From Chloroflexota bacterium (GTDB taxonomy: Bacteria; Chloroflexota; Anaerolineae; Anaerolineales; Villigracilaceae), in the NCBI GenBank assembly GCA_016213105.1, contig JACRBN010000007.1, positions 62,001-126,000 on the forward strand: a stretch of 64,000 bases of DNA, written 5' to 3'. The translations under genes and the position numbers were made by a program. Shown here one piece after another: positions 17,692-29,699 of the stretch. The notes below the pieces were generated by a model, which saw only the letters and a list, made by a program, of their open reading frames with translations, had not been told where the DNA came from and made no database searches. Numbering within the stretch: the stretch's first letter is position 1; every line of letters begins with the position of its first letter.

Positions 17692-18981
17692 CTACTTCTC
17701 AGCCTCGACCCAGGCGCCGTCCTTCGCGATGTAAAAGGTCGGGCCGGAGGATGCACATTCGCCGTTCTCCTGGCAGGTCACCTGGCCGGAGAGGCCCGGG
17801 TAATCCTTGATGGAGCGCACAGCCGCAACCAGGGCGCTGCGCGGGATGTACAGGTTGCCGTCTTCGCCGAGAATGGCCACCGACTTGATGGTGGCGATCA
17901 AGGAAGCGGCGGAGTCATACGCAGTCCAGGTGTAGGGGGAGAGCTTGCCGGCCGGGGTCTGGTAGGCGGCTTCGTAGGCGGCATCGAACTTGGAGCGGGC
18001 CTCGGAGGCAGGCGGGACCAGCGAAGTGGAGTAGGTGCCTTCGCTGTTGGCGGCCGTACGATCCAGGAAGTCCTGACCGAAGGTGCCATCGTCGCCGAAG
18101 AAGATCACGCCGTCGAGACCGGACTGTTTCATCTGGTTGACGATCACGGCCGCTTCCGCGTTGTAACCGCCGAAGTAAATGGCCTGGGGCTGCTTGGAGG
18201 CAACGTCCGCCAGGGTGGCGCTGTAATCCGACTCACCGGGGGTGATGGCGGTGAAATCGACCACTTCGCCGCCCAGCTTGATGAACTCATCGTTCGTGAC
18301 CTGGGCCAGGCCCTGGCCGTAGGAGGAGCCGTCATGGATCACGGCCAGCTTGGTGATGGCCAGTTTGTTGAACAGGTACTCGGCCGCGAAACGGCCCTGG
18401 TCAGCATCGGTGAAGACGAGACGGTTGAAGACCTTGGAGGACTGCTTGGTCAGGTCGGGGTTGGTGGCGGAAGGCGACATCATCGGAACGCCGGCCTTTT
18501 CGTAGATCGGCATGGCGGCATTGGTCGCGCCGGAGAAAATATGACCGGCAATGGCCACGATCGCGGGGTCGGTGACGAACTTGTTCGCCACAGCGGCGCC
18601 GCCCTCAGGCGAACCGCCATCGTCTTCGGTGACAAGCTCGAACTTGAAACCGTTGACATCGCCGGCGTCCTGAATGGCGATCATGGCGCCTTGGGAAATA
18701 TCGATACCGAAGGCGGCGTAGTCGCCGGTCATCGGGGCGCCCATGCCGATCTTGATCGACTCGCCGGGCTTGAACACGGCACAGCCGTATTCGTCCGTGG
18801 CGCAGACTTCGGGAGCGCCGGCAACGGGAGCCTCGGTGGCGGCAGGAGCTTCAGTAGCCGCAGGAGCCTCCGTTGCAGCTTCAGTGGCCGCAGGGGCCTC
18901 GGTCGGTGCGCTGCCACAGGCAGCGAGCATCATGCTGGCGAGCGCCAGCAATGACACCAGGGTGGAAATACGTTTGAACAT
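17692..18981 (-). CDS. livJ: Branched-chain amino acid type ABC transporter, substrate-binding lipoprotein
   Basis: A 429-residue periplasmic-binding-protein type I receptor, lipid-anchored (signal with MLAAC, Cys near residue 22). A Thr/Glu/Ala/Pro-rich tether (~25-55) lifts the binding domain off the membrane. The mature fold is recognisable by IKIGMGAPMTGDYAAFG, then AVANKFVTDPAIVAIAGH, then GVPMMSPSATNPDL, then VIHDGSSYGQGLA and DYSATLADVASKQPQAIYFGGY. The start is at 18981 with GAGGAGG upstream. It is the first gene of the operon and has its own good promoter at 19097-19125. Ligand class (branched-chain amino acid) follows the family and is not proved. Confidence 0.93.
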   Translation of the reverse strand: MFKRISTLVSLLALASMMLAACGSAPTEAPAATEAATEAPAATEAPAATEAPVAGAPEVCATDEYGCAVFKPGESIKIGMGAPMTGDYAAFGIDISQGAMIAIQDAGDVNGFKFELVTEDDGGSPEGGAAVANKFVTDPAIVAIAGHIFSGATNAAMPIYEKAGVPMMSPSATNPDLTKQSSKVFNRLVFTDADQGRFAAEYLFNKLAITKLAVIHDGSSYGQGLAQVTNDEFIKLGGEVVDFTAITPGESDYSATLADVASKQPQAIYFGGYNAEAAVIVNQMKQSGLDGVIFFGDDGTFGQDFLDRTAANSEGTYSTSLVPPASEARSKFDAAYEAAYQTPAGKLSPYTWTAYDSAASLIATIKSVAILGEDGNLYIPRSALVAAVRSIKDYPGLSGQVTCQENGECASSGPTFYIAKDGAWVEAEK

Positions 18982-19096
18982 CTTTCTTCCTCCTCGTGGA
19001 AGTATAAAAATTCCCGGGTTGCACCGGGTGGCTAGGGGGGACATAGAAACGGGCAGAAATACTTTTCGGCGATTGCCCGAAATCTATTAAAGGTGG

Positions 19097-19125
19097 ATTG
19101 TATGCTGTTTCACTAATTTAGTCAA
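19097..19125 (-). promoter_or_regulatory. livJ operon promoter
   Basis: On the minus strand TTGACT (19120-19125), a 17-base spacer and TACAAT (19097-19102). The 5' leader would be about 110 bases and includes a small CCCGG/CCGGG hairpin just before the ribosome-binding site. Confidence 0.75.
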
Positions 19126-20378
19126 CCAGATTTTCTAAAAATATCACAATGGACAAACTCCCATCCTTCTCCATCTCCAAACCTGGATTGCAAGTATTCT
19201 GCACTTTATTTGCAAGCCAATTGTCAGGCTTTGCGCCTGGGAAAATGGGTATGATGCAAACCAAGGAGGCGCCATGAAAATTCTCTTTCTCGGCACGCAC
19301 GGGCAATTCAATATCGGCGATGAGTTGCTGCTGGAAACCTTTCTTTCGCAGTTGGGGGCCGAACACGAGTACGCGGTCAATTCCTACGATCCGCAGTTCA
19401 CGCAGGGAATGCTGCGCCCGAAGTTCAACGCCGAAGCCTTTCACACCACCGCGGAATTGCCGCGCTTCCTCAAGTACCTGCTCACTTCAAAGCTGTTATT
19501 CTTTGGCGGCGGAAGCATCATCAAAGAACTGTATGCCAGCGTGGGGCGCAATCCCTACTCAACCCTGCTGATGATTCTGGCCACGGTCACATTTGCCAAA
19601 CAACTGACCCGCAAGCAGATCGTGATGAGTAATATCGGCGTCGGCCCGATCCGCACGCCCACGGGCGAACGCCTCGCGCGCATGATCCTGAACCAGGTGG
19701 ATTTCGTTTCCGTGCGCGATCAGAAATCCTTCCAGACCTGTCAGCGGCTGCGCATCAAGGCGGATAAACTTCGACTCGTGCCCGATGCGGTTTTTGCCAA
19801 CGCCCCAGGCGTGTTCCTGCCCAACCCCGCCCCGAAAGCGGATTCCCCTGCCCTGAAAATTGCCCTCAACCTGAACTACGACATCGAGAACCGCGCCGCC
19901 TGGGAGCCGTTCCTGGACAACCTCTCAGCGGCGTTGACCCAGCTCGCAGCGGAGCGGCCCATCGAGGTCCACGCCCTGCCGATGCAGAGCAAGTTCAAGG
20001 CCAACGATGACCTGTCGGTGCTAAAAGCATTCCAGGCGCGGATTCCCAACCTCCCGTTCATCCTGCACGATCCGCAATCCGCGCAGGAGGCGGCCCAGGT
20101 GATGGCGGGCTGTGACCTGGTGCTGGCCGAACGTCTGCACACACTGGTGATCGCGTCCATTTTGGGCAAACCGTTCTTCGGGCTGGTCTACGATGTGAAG
20201 GTGAAGGAACTGATCGCCTATCTCGGCATGTCCGAGCATTCGCTGGATATCAACCAGCCATTCAGCGCCCAGACTTTGACCGATGGGATCAGGCGCGTGG
20301 TGAACCATGCAGACACACTCAGCTTCCACTTGCTGGAACGGAGCACCTCCCTGCGCAATGAATTGACGGCGTATTTCA

Positions 20379-23405
<3,027 letters not shown>

Positions 23406-23675
23406 ACACTCAATTAGGCGGTAGCCGAGCGCAGTCGAAGGGTGCGTGCGGCTCCGCTCATGTGTGCCTGCGGCCCATTGCAGGCAGGACAAAGTTACTT
23501 TATTGCTGGAGTTAATTGTTAATCTGCAAAAGCCTGCATTCCGATTGTTGGATGGGGATCAAACCCACCTGACAGGAATGATAGTTTTTTAACAATGGGA
23601 TTGTTACACTTCAAGAATGGGACTGAAATATTATGCGGGTCTGATGGGATTTAGAATAAATCGGAGAGAGAAAAA
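23406..23675. other. Intergenic gap with repeat-like sequence
   Basis: The first part holds AGCCGAGCGCAGTCGAAGG (from about 23426) and a GCCTGC/GCAGGC hairpin near 23467-23487, both of which look like dispersed-repeat remnants. The second half is AT-richer and probably carries the promoter of the next gene, but no clear -35/-10 pair was identified. No ORF is supported. Confidence 0.45.
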
Positions 23676-26150
23676 GTGAAGGCATTCATCTCAACCAGCA
23701 TGGAAAAACTTCGACAAGTCATCGGGCGTATCAATGTTCTACTAAACCGCGTCCGCGCCCGCATCCCAGGGCTGCCGCCCAACCGCGTGCTGCTCTCTGC
23801 GTTTGGTTTACTGATCATGGGGGCATTGATCTTTGTGGCCCTGCAAGTGCTCCTGGCTCCCGACCAGCCCGTCACCACCTATACCCCGCCTTACACCCAA
23901 AACTTCGATGATGTCAACTTGCGGCGCTGGTTCACCCACAATGGCGTGTGGACGATCCGCGAGGGCAAACTACTGCAAACCGTCGGCGGCGACGAGGCGG
24001 GACAGGTTCACATTCCACTGAAACTGCCCGAAGACCAGGCCTATCACGCCAGCGTGTACATCACGCTCAAGAAAGATTCGAAGAATGTCGGCATCGCCTT
24101 CAACTCGCAATATCCCGACCTGATCGAAAAGCAGCACCGTGTCTACATCAGCCGTATCAACCCCGACATGCTCGAACTGGTGGCGGGCTACGTGGACGAG
24201 ACGGGCAGCTTCACCACCCAGGCCCAGGTTCCACTCACGGTTAATACCACCGAATTCCGCGTCGATTTGTACGTGTTCAGCAACACCTACCTGGTGCAGG
24301 TCAACGGTCAGCGCCTGATCGAAAACCGTCCGCTGTATTATACGAACGGCATGATCGGCTTCTACGCGCTCGGGCCTGCCGTCTTCGACACGTACAAGCT
24401 CACCAGCGCCGAAAACCAGAACCCAGGCGACATGGTCTACACCAGCGACTTCGACCAGGATCCAGGCGGCGGGGGCTGGGTGCCCATCAGCGGCTCGTGG
24501 CAGATCGTCAAAGGCCAGATGCTGCAAAGCGACGCGGCCGCCGTGGATGCGGCCATCGGCTACGAGACCAGCACCTTCGAAAACTTCACCCTGCGCGCCA
24601 CCTTCAATCATCTCAGCGGACAGGGCGCGGGCGTACTCTTCAACATGCCCTCCCCCTACCAGGCCAACGGGGCGCACATCGCGCGCTACTCCGACGAGAC
24701 CGACTCGCTCATCTGGGGCTATTACGACGCCAAGGGCATTTTCAACCGTCAGGGCTTCGTGCTCATCTCCCCCGCCGACAAGGACACGCACGTCATCCAG
24801 GTCTTCTCGGGCGATAACAGTTACGATGTATTTCTCGACGACACCATGCTTGCGCGCGACGTGCCCCTGCAGAGCATTCAAGGTTCGGTGGGATTAACCA
24901 CCTCCCGTTCCTCGGCTGGATTCACGCTCGTGGAAGTCTTCCCGCTCTTCGGCGCTTCCCAGGAGTTGACGCCCGTCGCCAAAACATCCACCCCGACGGC
25001 TGCTCCCGTTGCCCAGGCCACGCCCACCGCCCAGCCTGTCCAGTTGGCCAACGCCACCCCGCTGGCCTTCGACAGCGGACTCATCGTCGGCGGCGGAGCC
25101 TCTCCATATCACGGCGTGTTCACTGGCCGCCTCTCCGATGCGGGCTGGAAGGCCCTCAGCGGGGACTGGGTATTCCAGGATGGAAACTTCCTGCAACGCA
25201 AACGAGATGGCTATGATTTCACGGCCGTCTATACCAGGCAGCCTTATCGCAGTTTCAGCATCCAGGTTGGGCTGACCCACCAGGAAGGCAGCGGCGCGGG
25301 CCTGATCTTCAACCTGCCCTACACCGACCGTCTCGCGGGCGGATACCTAGTGCGCTTCTCGGACCGCCGCGACAATGCCCTGGTCTGGGGTTACTTCGAT
25401 GAGTTCGGCGTCTACAAAAACCAGGGCTACGCAGACGTAACCCACGCGGGCACGGATCGTCACACCCTGCGCGTGGTCAGCGCCGAAGCGACCTACAGCA
25501 TCTACATGGACGAACGATTGGTGGCTCAGTCCGTGCCGCTGGTCAACGGGCAGAATTATGGCTATGTCGGCCTGCTCACCTCGCAGACGGTTGCGGTCTA
25601 CGATGAGGTCATCATGGATGGTGTCGGCGCGATCTTCCAGGGCACCTACAACAACTTCGACGGCTTCAGCGACCAGCGCGTGGTCAGCGGCAAGTGGACG
25701 CTGGAGGAAAACCGCGCCACCCAAAGCGTGGCCGACCCAGCCGATTACATCTGGAACACGGGCGTGCAAGGCTCGCAATACACCATCACAGCCAGGATCA
25801 CCCTGCCCGAAGGGAACACAGCGGGCGGCGGCTTCATCCTGCACATGGCCGAGCGCGGCACCAAGAACAATTCGTACATCGTGCGCTTGCGCGATGGCGG
25901 AACTTCCGCCTGGTGGGGCAGCATCGACTCGGACGGCAAATTCAAAGGTCAGGGTTCCGCGCCTGTCAATGGAACGGGGCGCACGTTCACATTCAAGGTT
26001 GTAGTGAATGTGGACAGTATGAGCCTGTTCATCAATGACCAGCAGATCGTGGCTGACGTGCCCCTGCCCTCGCAGGATGGCTGGATTGGGCTGGTGGCCT
26101 ACGGCGGCCCCGTCGTCTTCGAAGATGTGAAGCTGGAAGTGGAAGAATGA
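23676..26150 (+). CDS. Membrane-anchored protein with four jelly-roll modules
   Basis: An 824-residue protein with a cytoplasmic basic N-terminus, one membrane helix (~37-58) and a large extracytoplasmic part: a type II membrane protein. The outside part holds four similar modules of ~170 residues (~60-245, 250-425, 465-650, 655-824), with a Thr/Ala/Pro linker at ~430-460. Modules share motifs such as GAGVLFNMPSPY / GAGLIFNLPYTD, then ARYSDETDSLIWGYYD / VRFSDRRDNALVWGYFD, then YSIYMDERLVAQSVPL: the LamG/DUF1080-like concanavalin fold. The start codon is GTG, with GAGAGAG upstream. It overlaps the next transferase gene by four bases. A glycan-binding or scaffold role within the pathway is inferred from context. 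Confidence 0.75.
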   Translation: MKAFISTSMEKLRQVIGRINVLLNRVRARIPGLPPNRVLLSAFGLLIMGALIFVALQVLLAPDQPVTTYTPPYTQNFDDVNLRRWFTHNGVWTIREGKLLQTVGGDEAGQVHIPLKLPEDQAYHASVYITLKKDSKNVGIAFNSQYPDLIEKQHRVYISRINPDMLELVAGYVDETGSFTTQAQVPLTVNTTEFRVDLYVFSNTYLVQVNGQRLIENRPLYYTNGMIGFYALGPAVFDTYKLTSAENQNPGDMVYTSDFDQDPGGGGWVPISGSWQIVKGQMLQSDAAAVDAAIGYETSTFENFTLRATFNHLSGQGAGVLFNMPSPYQANGAHIARYSDETDSLIWGYYDAKGIFNRQGFVLISPADKDTHVIQVFSGDNSYDVFLDDTMLARDVPLQSIQGSVGLTTSRSSAGFTLVEVFPLFGASQELTPVAKTSTPTAAPVAQATPTAQPVQLANATPLAFDSGLIVGGGASPYHGVFTGRLSDAGWKALSGDWVFQDGNFLQRKRDGYDFTAVYTRQPYRSFSIQVGLTHQEGSGAGLIFNLPYTDRLAGGYLVRFSDRRDNALVWGYFDEFGVYKNQGYADVTHAGTDRHTLRVVSAEATYSIYMDERLVAQSVPLVNGQNYGYVGLLTSQTVAVYDEVIMDGVGAIFQGTYNNFDGFSDQRVVSGKWTLEENRATQSVADPADYIWNTGVQGSQYTITARITLPEGNTAGGGFILHMAERGTKNNSYIVRLRDGGTSAWWGSIDSDGKFKGQGSAPVNGTGRTFTFKVVVNVDSMSLFINDQQIVADVPLPSQDGWIGLVAYGGPVVFEDVKLEVEE

Positions 26151-27313
26151 AACGCATCCCCGCCTGGCTCACGATCCCGCTGCTGGCCTTCACGCTCAGC
26201 CGCCTGCTGATCTTCGGCATGGGCATCCTGGCGGACACGATGCTGCCCACCGAGGAGGGTCACTGGATCGCGGACAAGGAAAGTCCGTTTCTCTCGATGT
26301 GGACGAAATGGGACAGCCAATACTACGTGGACATCGCCACCGATGGCTACTGGTATCGGCCAGGCCAGCAAAGCAACGTGGCATTCTTCCCGCTCTACCC
26401 GATGGCGATGCGCGTGCTGGCGCCCGCCCTGGGAGGGAACCTAATCCGCACGGGCCTCCTGCTGGCCAACGCCGCCTTCCTGGGCGCACTCATCTTCCTC
26501 TACCTGCTGACCGAGCTTGAGCTGGATTCGGCTTCGGCGGGACGCACAGTCTTTCTGCTGGCCTTCTTCCCCACCTCGTTCTTCTTCTCCAGCGTGTACA
26601 CCGAAAGTTTCTTCCTGCTGCTCTCGGTCGGAACGATGTATTTTGCCCGCAAACACTTGTGGTTCCCTGCGGCCATCCTCGGCATGTTGACCGCCGCCAC
26701 GCGCAACCTGGGCATCCTGCTCTGGGCGCTGGTCTTATGGGAATGGCTGCGCGCCAACGGCTGGTCTCTCGGGAAATTATTCAGCAGGGAGATGTGGCGC
26801 GGCTTCTTCGGCAACCTGCGCCAGCATTGGGTCGAGGTACTGGTCATCTCGGTCATTCCGCTGGGGATGATCGCTTACATCCTGTTCCTGCAACAAAACT
26901 TCGGCCGCCCGCTGGCCTTCATCGAGACGCAGGCCGCCTGGGGACGGCAGAACGTCGGGCCTGTGGCGGTGATCGTCAAGGGCCTGACCACGCTCGTCAG
27001 CGGCGAGGTCAACAAAGGTTGGCTGACCCTGTTGTGGAACACGTCCACCCTGCTGTTTTTCCTGGCGCTGGTGCCCTTCGTGTGGATTCGCTTCGGCGAG
27101 GGCTACGCCATTTACGTGCTGATCCAGTTGCTGGTGCCATCGGCCAGCGCCACAGGCAGCATCATCCGCTACGTGCTGACGCAGTTCCCGTCCTTCATGC
27201 TGCTCGGCTGGTGGGGCCGAAACGAGAACGTCAACCGCGCCCTGCTGACCTCGTTCACCATCCTGCTGGGCGTGTTCGTGGCCCTGTTCGTCAATTGGAT
27301 CTTTGTCGCTTGA
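26147..27313 (+). CDS. PIG-V-like GT-C mannosyltransferase family protein
   Basis: A 388-residue polytopic protein with about nine hydrophobic segments. The order WTKWDSQYYVDIATDGY, then VAFFPLYPMAMR, then LLAFFPTSFFFSSVYTESFFLLLSVGTMYFARK is characteristic of the PIG-V/Mannosyl_trans2 group of GT-C transferases. The WDS aspartate in the first outer loop is the expected catalytic residue. Such enzymes take a polyprenyl-phosphate sugar and add it to an acceptor on the outer face. The GT2 gene just downstream could make the lipid-phosphate sugar donor. It is coupled to the upstream gene by an ATGA overlap. The sugar is not known. Confidence 0.85.
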   Translation: MKRIPAWLTIPLLAFTLSRLLIFGMGILADTMLPTEEGHWIADKESPFLSMWTKWDSQYYVDIATDGYWYRPGQQSNVAFFPLYPMAMRVLAPALGGNLIRTGLLLANAAFLGALIFLYLLTELELDSASAGRTVFLLAFFPTSFFFSSVYTESFFLLLSVGTMYFARKHLWFPAAILGMLTAATRNLGILLWALVLWEWLRANGWSLGKLFSREMWRGFFGNLRQHWVEVLVISVIPLGMIAYILFLQQNFGRPLAFIETQAAWGRQNVGPVAVIVKGLTTLVSGEVNKGWLTLLWNTSTLLFFLALVPFVWIRFGEGYAIYVLIQLLVPSASATGSIIRYVLTQFPSFMLLGWWGRNENVNRALLTSFTILLGVFVALFVNWIFVA

Positions 27314-27322
27314 AGAAAACCT

Positions 27323-27372
27323 GGAGTGCGGACTTCAGTCCGCAAGTCATCGCAGACTAAAGTCTGCGCTCC
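27323..27372. repeat. Composite palindrome (outer arms enclosing two hairpins)
   Basis: TGCGGACT-tc-AGTCCGCA (27327-27344) and GCAGACT-aa-AGTCTGC (27352-27367) lie within outer arms beginning GGAG (27323) and ending CTCC (27372). The outer 12-base arms pair with one mismatch. Same design as the element at 6035-6085. Confidence 0.8.
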
Positions 27373-27391
27373 ATAACAACAAGGAGGCCCA

Positions 27392-28156
27392 ATGCCCTAC
27401 GAAAATTACGCCCAATGGAAGACCACGCCACTCACGGAACAGCCGCGCCTATCCATCGTGATTCCCGCCTACAACGAGCAGGAGCGCATCGTCGCCACCA
27501 TCGGCGCGACTGCCTCGCACGTCGCGGATTTGGGCTTCCCCTGGGAGTTGCTCATCGCGGACGACGGCTCGAAAGACCAGACCGTGACCATCGTCGAGGA
27601 ACTGGGGCTGGTCAACGTGACCGTGCTCAAGACGCCGAAGAACGGCGGCAAGGGCAACGCCGTCCAGCGCGGGATGCTGGCTGCGCAGGGCGAGTATGTG
27701 CTGTTCGCCGACGCGGACAATTCCACGCCCATCGAGGAGGTTTCCAAGCTGCTGGCCAAGCTCGAAAAGGAAGGCTACGACGTGGCAGTCGGCTCGCGCG
27801 CGGCGGAGGGCGCCGAAGAAGGCAAAAAGTCCCTGCTGCGCAAGATTCTCAGCGGCGGGCTGCGCCTGATCGTGAAGTACATCCTGCACATTGGCGTGAA
27901 GGATACGCAGTGCGGCTTCAAGATGTACACGCGCGAGGCGGCCCGCAAACTGCACACCAAGCAGACCATCATGGGTTTCTCGTTCGACCTGGAGATTTTG
28001 TACCTGGCTTCGAAGTATGGCTACAAGATCGCCGAGGTGCCCGTGGCCTGGGTCGACGCGCCCGGCTCCAAAGTGGATACAAAAAAGGAAGTGCAGCGCT
28101 TCCTGCGAGACCTGGTCAAGATCTGGTCGAACGATCTGCGCGGCGTCTACCGTTAG
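27392..28156 (+). CDS. GT2 glycosyltransferase, dolichyl-phosphate glucose synthase-like
   Basis: A 254-residue inverting GT-A enzyme. Motifs: LSIVIPAYNEQERI (nucleotide binding start), IADDGSKD, NGGKGNAVQRGM, the metal-binding FADADNSTP (DXD-type), VGSRA, and DTQCGFKMYTREAA. This is the ALG5/DPG synthase subgroup, which transfers glucose or a similar sugar from a nucleotide sugar to polyprenyl phosphate. It has no C-terminal membrane helices. AAGGAGG precedes the start. It lies between a PIG-V-like transferase and a GT4 enzyme, which suits a donor-supply role. Confidence 0.9.
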   Translation: MPYENYAQWKTTPLTEQPRLSIVIPAYNEQERIVATIGATASHVADLGFPWELLIADDGSKDQTVTIVEELGLVNVTVLKTPKNGGKGNAVQRGMLAAQGEYVLFADADNSTPIEEVSKLLAKLEKEGYDVAVGSRAAEGAEEGKKSLLRKILSGGLRLIVKYILHIGVKDTQCGFKMYTREAARKLHTKQTIMGFSFDLEILYLASKYGYKIAEVPVAWVDAPGSKVDTKKEVQRFLRDLVKIWSNDLRGVYR

Positions 28157-28165
28157 GAGCATTTC

Positions 28166-29350
28166 ATGCGCATTGCAATGGTCACCACCCATCCGCCCTC
28201 GAAAGGCTCGCTCAACGAATACGGCTATCATTTCGTGCGCTACCTGCGTCTGAAGGCGGACACGATCTCCGAATTAACCCTGCTGGTGGACGAACTGCCC
28301 ACAGGCGGGGAATACGCCCTCGAAACGGCCCCAGGCTCGGTTCCAGTGAAGATCGTCCCGTGCTGGAAATTCGGCGCGCTGGACAACGCCCTGCGCATCC
28401 GCAAGGCAGTTCAGGCGGCGCATCCTGATGTGGTGCTGTTCAATTTGCAGTTCGCCACCTTCGGCGACAAGAAGATCCCCGCCACGTTGGGACTGCTCAC
28501 ACCCTGGCTGTTGAAACGTTCGGGCTTCAAGGTGGCCATCCTACTGCACAACATCATGGAAACGGTCAACCTGAAGTCGGCGGGTTTCGGCGGCAATCCG
28601 CTGATCGAGGCCGTCATCCGCCTGTTTGGAAACATCGTCACGCGCTTTTTGCTCTCGGTGGACATGGTGGCCGTGACCATCCCCAAGTACGTGGAAATCC
28701 TGGAAGGCAAGTACGGCGCGAAGAATGTGATGCTCGCGCCGCACGGCTCCTTCGAGGAACCGACGGATGCCGTGCCCAACACCATGCCAGGCGGCGCGTC
28801 CACCGTGATGACCTTCGGAAAATTTGGCACCTACAAGACCGTGGATATCCTGGTCGAGGCGCACGCCATGTTACAGCCCGATCATCCCAATCTGCGGCTG
28901 GTCATCGCGGGCACCGACAGCCCCAACGCGGCGGGCTATCTCGAAGGCGTGCAGAAGAAATACGCGCACGTTACCAATGTGGAATATACAGGCTATGTGG
29001 CCGAGACGGATGTGCCGCGCATCTTCGGCGAAGCCTGGGTGGTGGCGTTCCCGTACACCTCCACCACGGGCAGTTCGGGCGTGCTGCACCAGGCGGGCGG
29101 ATTCGGCAAGGCGGTCGTGCTGCCCGATCTGGGCGACCTGGCCGAGCTGGTGCAGGAGGAGGGCTACGACGGCGAATTCTTCGAACCGAATGACGCCCAA
29201 AGTCTGGCCGATTCGATCCGCCGCGTCATCGATCATCCCGAGCGCCAAATGGAGATCGGCTCACACAATTACATGGCCGCCAACGGCCTGCCCATCGACG
29301 AGGTGGTGGATTGGTACTTAATCCACTTCCAGGAAATTTTGAAAAAGTAG
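28166..29350 (+). CDS. GT4 family glycosyltransferase
   Basis: A 394-residue GT-B enzyme. The N-terminal domain starts MRIAMVTTHPPSKGSLNEYG (a typical acceptor-domain glycine loop). The C-terminal domain has VMTFGKFGTYKTVDILVEAH, VIAGTDSP, VEYTGYVAETDVPRIFGEAWVVAFPYTSTTGSSGVLHQAGGFGKAVV and LPDLGDLAELVQEEG, the retaining GT4 nucleotide-sugar site. The E-x7-E pattern is replaced by a TTGSSGVLHQ version seen in some surface-polymer transferases. It follows the GT2 gene by nine bases. Cytoplasmic addition of a sugar to a lipid-linked glycan is the likely step. Confidence 0.88.
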   Translation: MRIAMVTTHPPSKGSLNEYGYHFVRYLRLKADTISELTLLVDELPTGGEYALETAPGSVPVKIVPCWKFGALDNALRIRKAVQAAHPDVVLFNLQFATFGDKKIPATLGLLTPWLLKRSGFKVAILLHNIMETVNLKSAGFGGNPLIEAVIRLFGNIVTRFLLSVDMVAVTIPKYVEILEGKYGAKNVMLAPHGSFEEPTDAVPNTMPGGASTVMTFGKFGTYKTVDILVEAHAMLQPDHPNLRLVIAGTDSPNAAGYLEGVQKKYAHVTNVEYTGYVAETDVPRIFGEAWVVAFPYTSTTGSSGVLHQAGGFGKAVVLPDLGDLAELVQEEGYDGEFFEPNDAQSLADSIRRVIDHPERQMEIGSHNYMAANGLPIDEVVDWYLIHFQEILKK

Positions 29351-29359
29351 GAGAAGCCC

Positions 29360-29698
29360 GTGGACATTTTGTCTTCAATCAAAGCGAACATTCCTGTCCT
29401 GCACCTCACAGGCCGATTCGACGCGCACGAGGTCAAACCCGTGGCCGACTGGATGCAGGAACAGGTGGATGCAAATCGCCCCAGGCTGGTGGTGGATTTG
29501 CAAAAAGTGAACTTCATCGACTCAACCGCCCTCTCCACGCTGGTGCGCGGGCTGAAGCATTGCCGCGAACAGGGCGGCGACCTGCACTTGTGCAGCCTGC
29601 AACAGCCCGTACGCGTCATCTTCGAACTGACCCGCCTCGACAAAGCCTTCGACATCTTCGCCAGCGAGCAGGAAGCCATACAGGCTTTCACAGGCTGA
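29360..29698 (+). CDS. STAS-domain anti-sigma factor antagonist (first copy)
   Basis: A 112-residue single STAS domain of the SpoIIAA/RsbV type. LVVDLQKVNFIDSTALSTLV contains the Ser after Asp (FIDS) that is the usual phosphorylation target of an RsbW-type kinase. The start codon is GTG, with GTAGGAG upstream. Its stop lies one base before the start of the phosphatase gene. It would be released or bound by the kinase at 31200 according to its phosphorylation state. Confidence 0.92.
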   Translation: MDILSSIKANIPVLHLTGRFDAHEVKPVADWMQEQVDANRPRLVVDLQKVNFIDSTALSTLVRGLKHCREQGGDLHLCSLQQPVRVIFELTRLDKAFDIFASEQEAIQAFTG

Positions 29699-29699
29699 C

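Noticed and set aside
17596-18954. A 452-residue plus-strand open frame
   Set aside because: Lies exactly opposite livJ, whose lipoprotein signal, fold motifs, ribosome-binding site and promoter are all clear.
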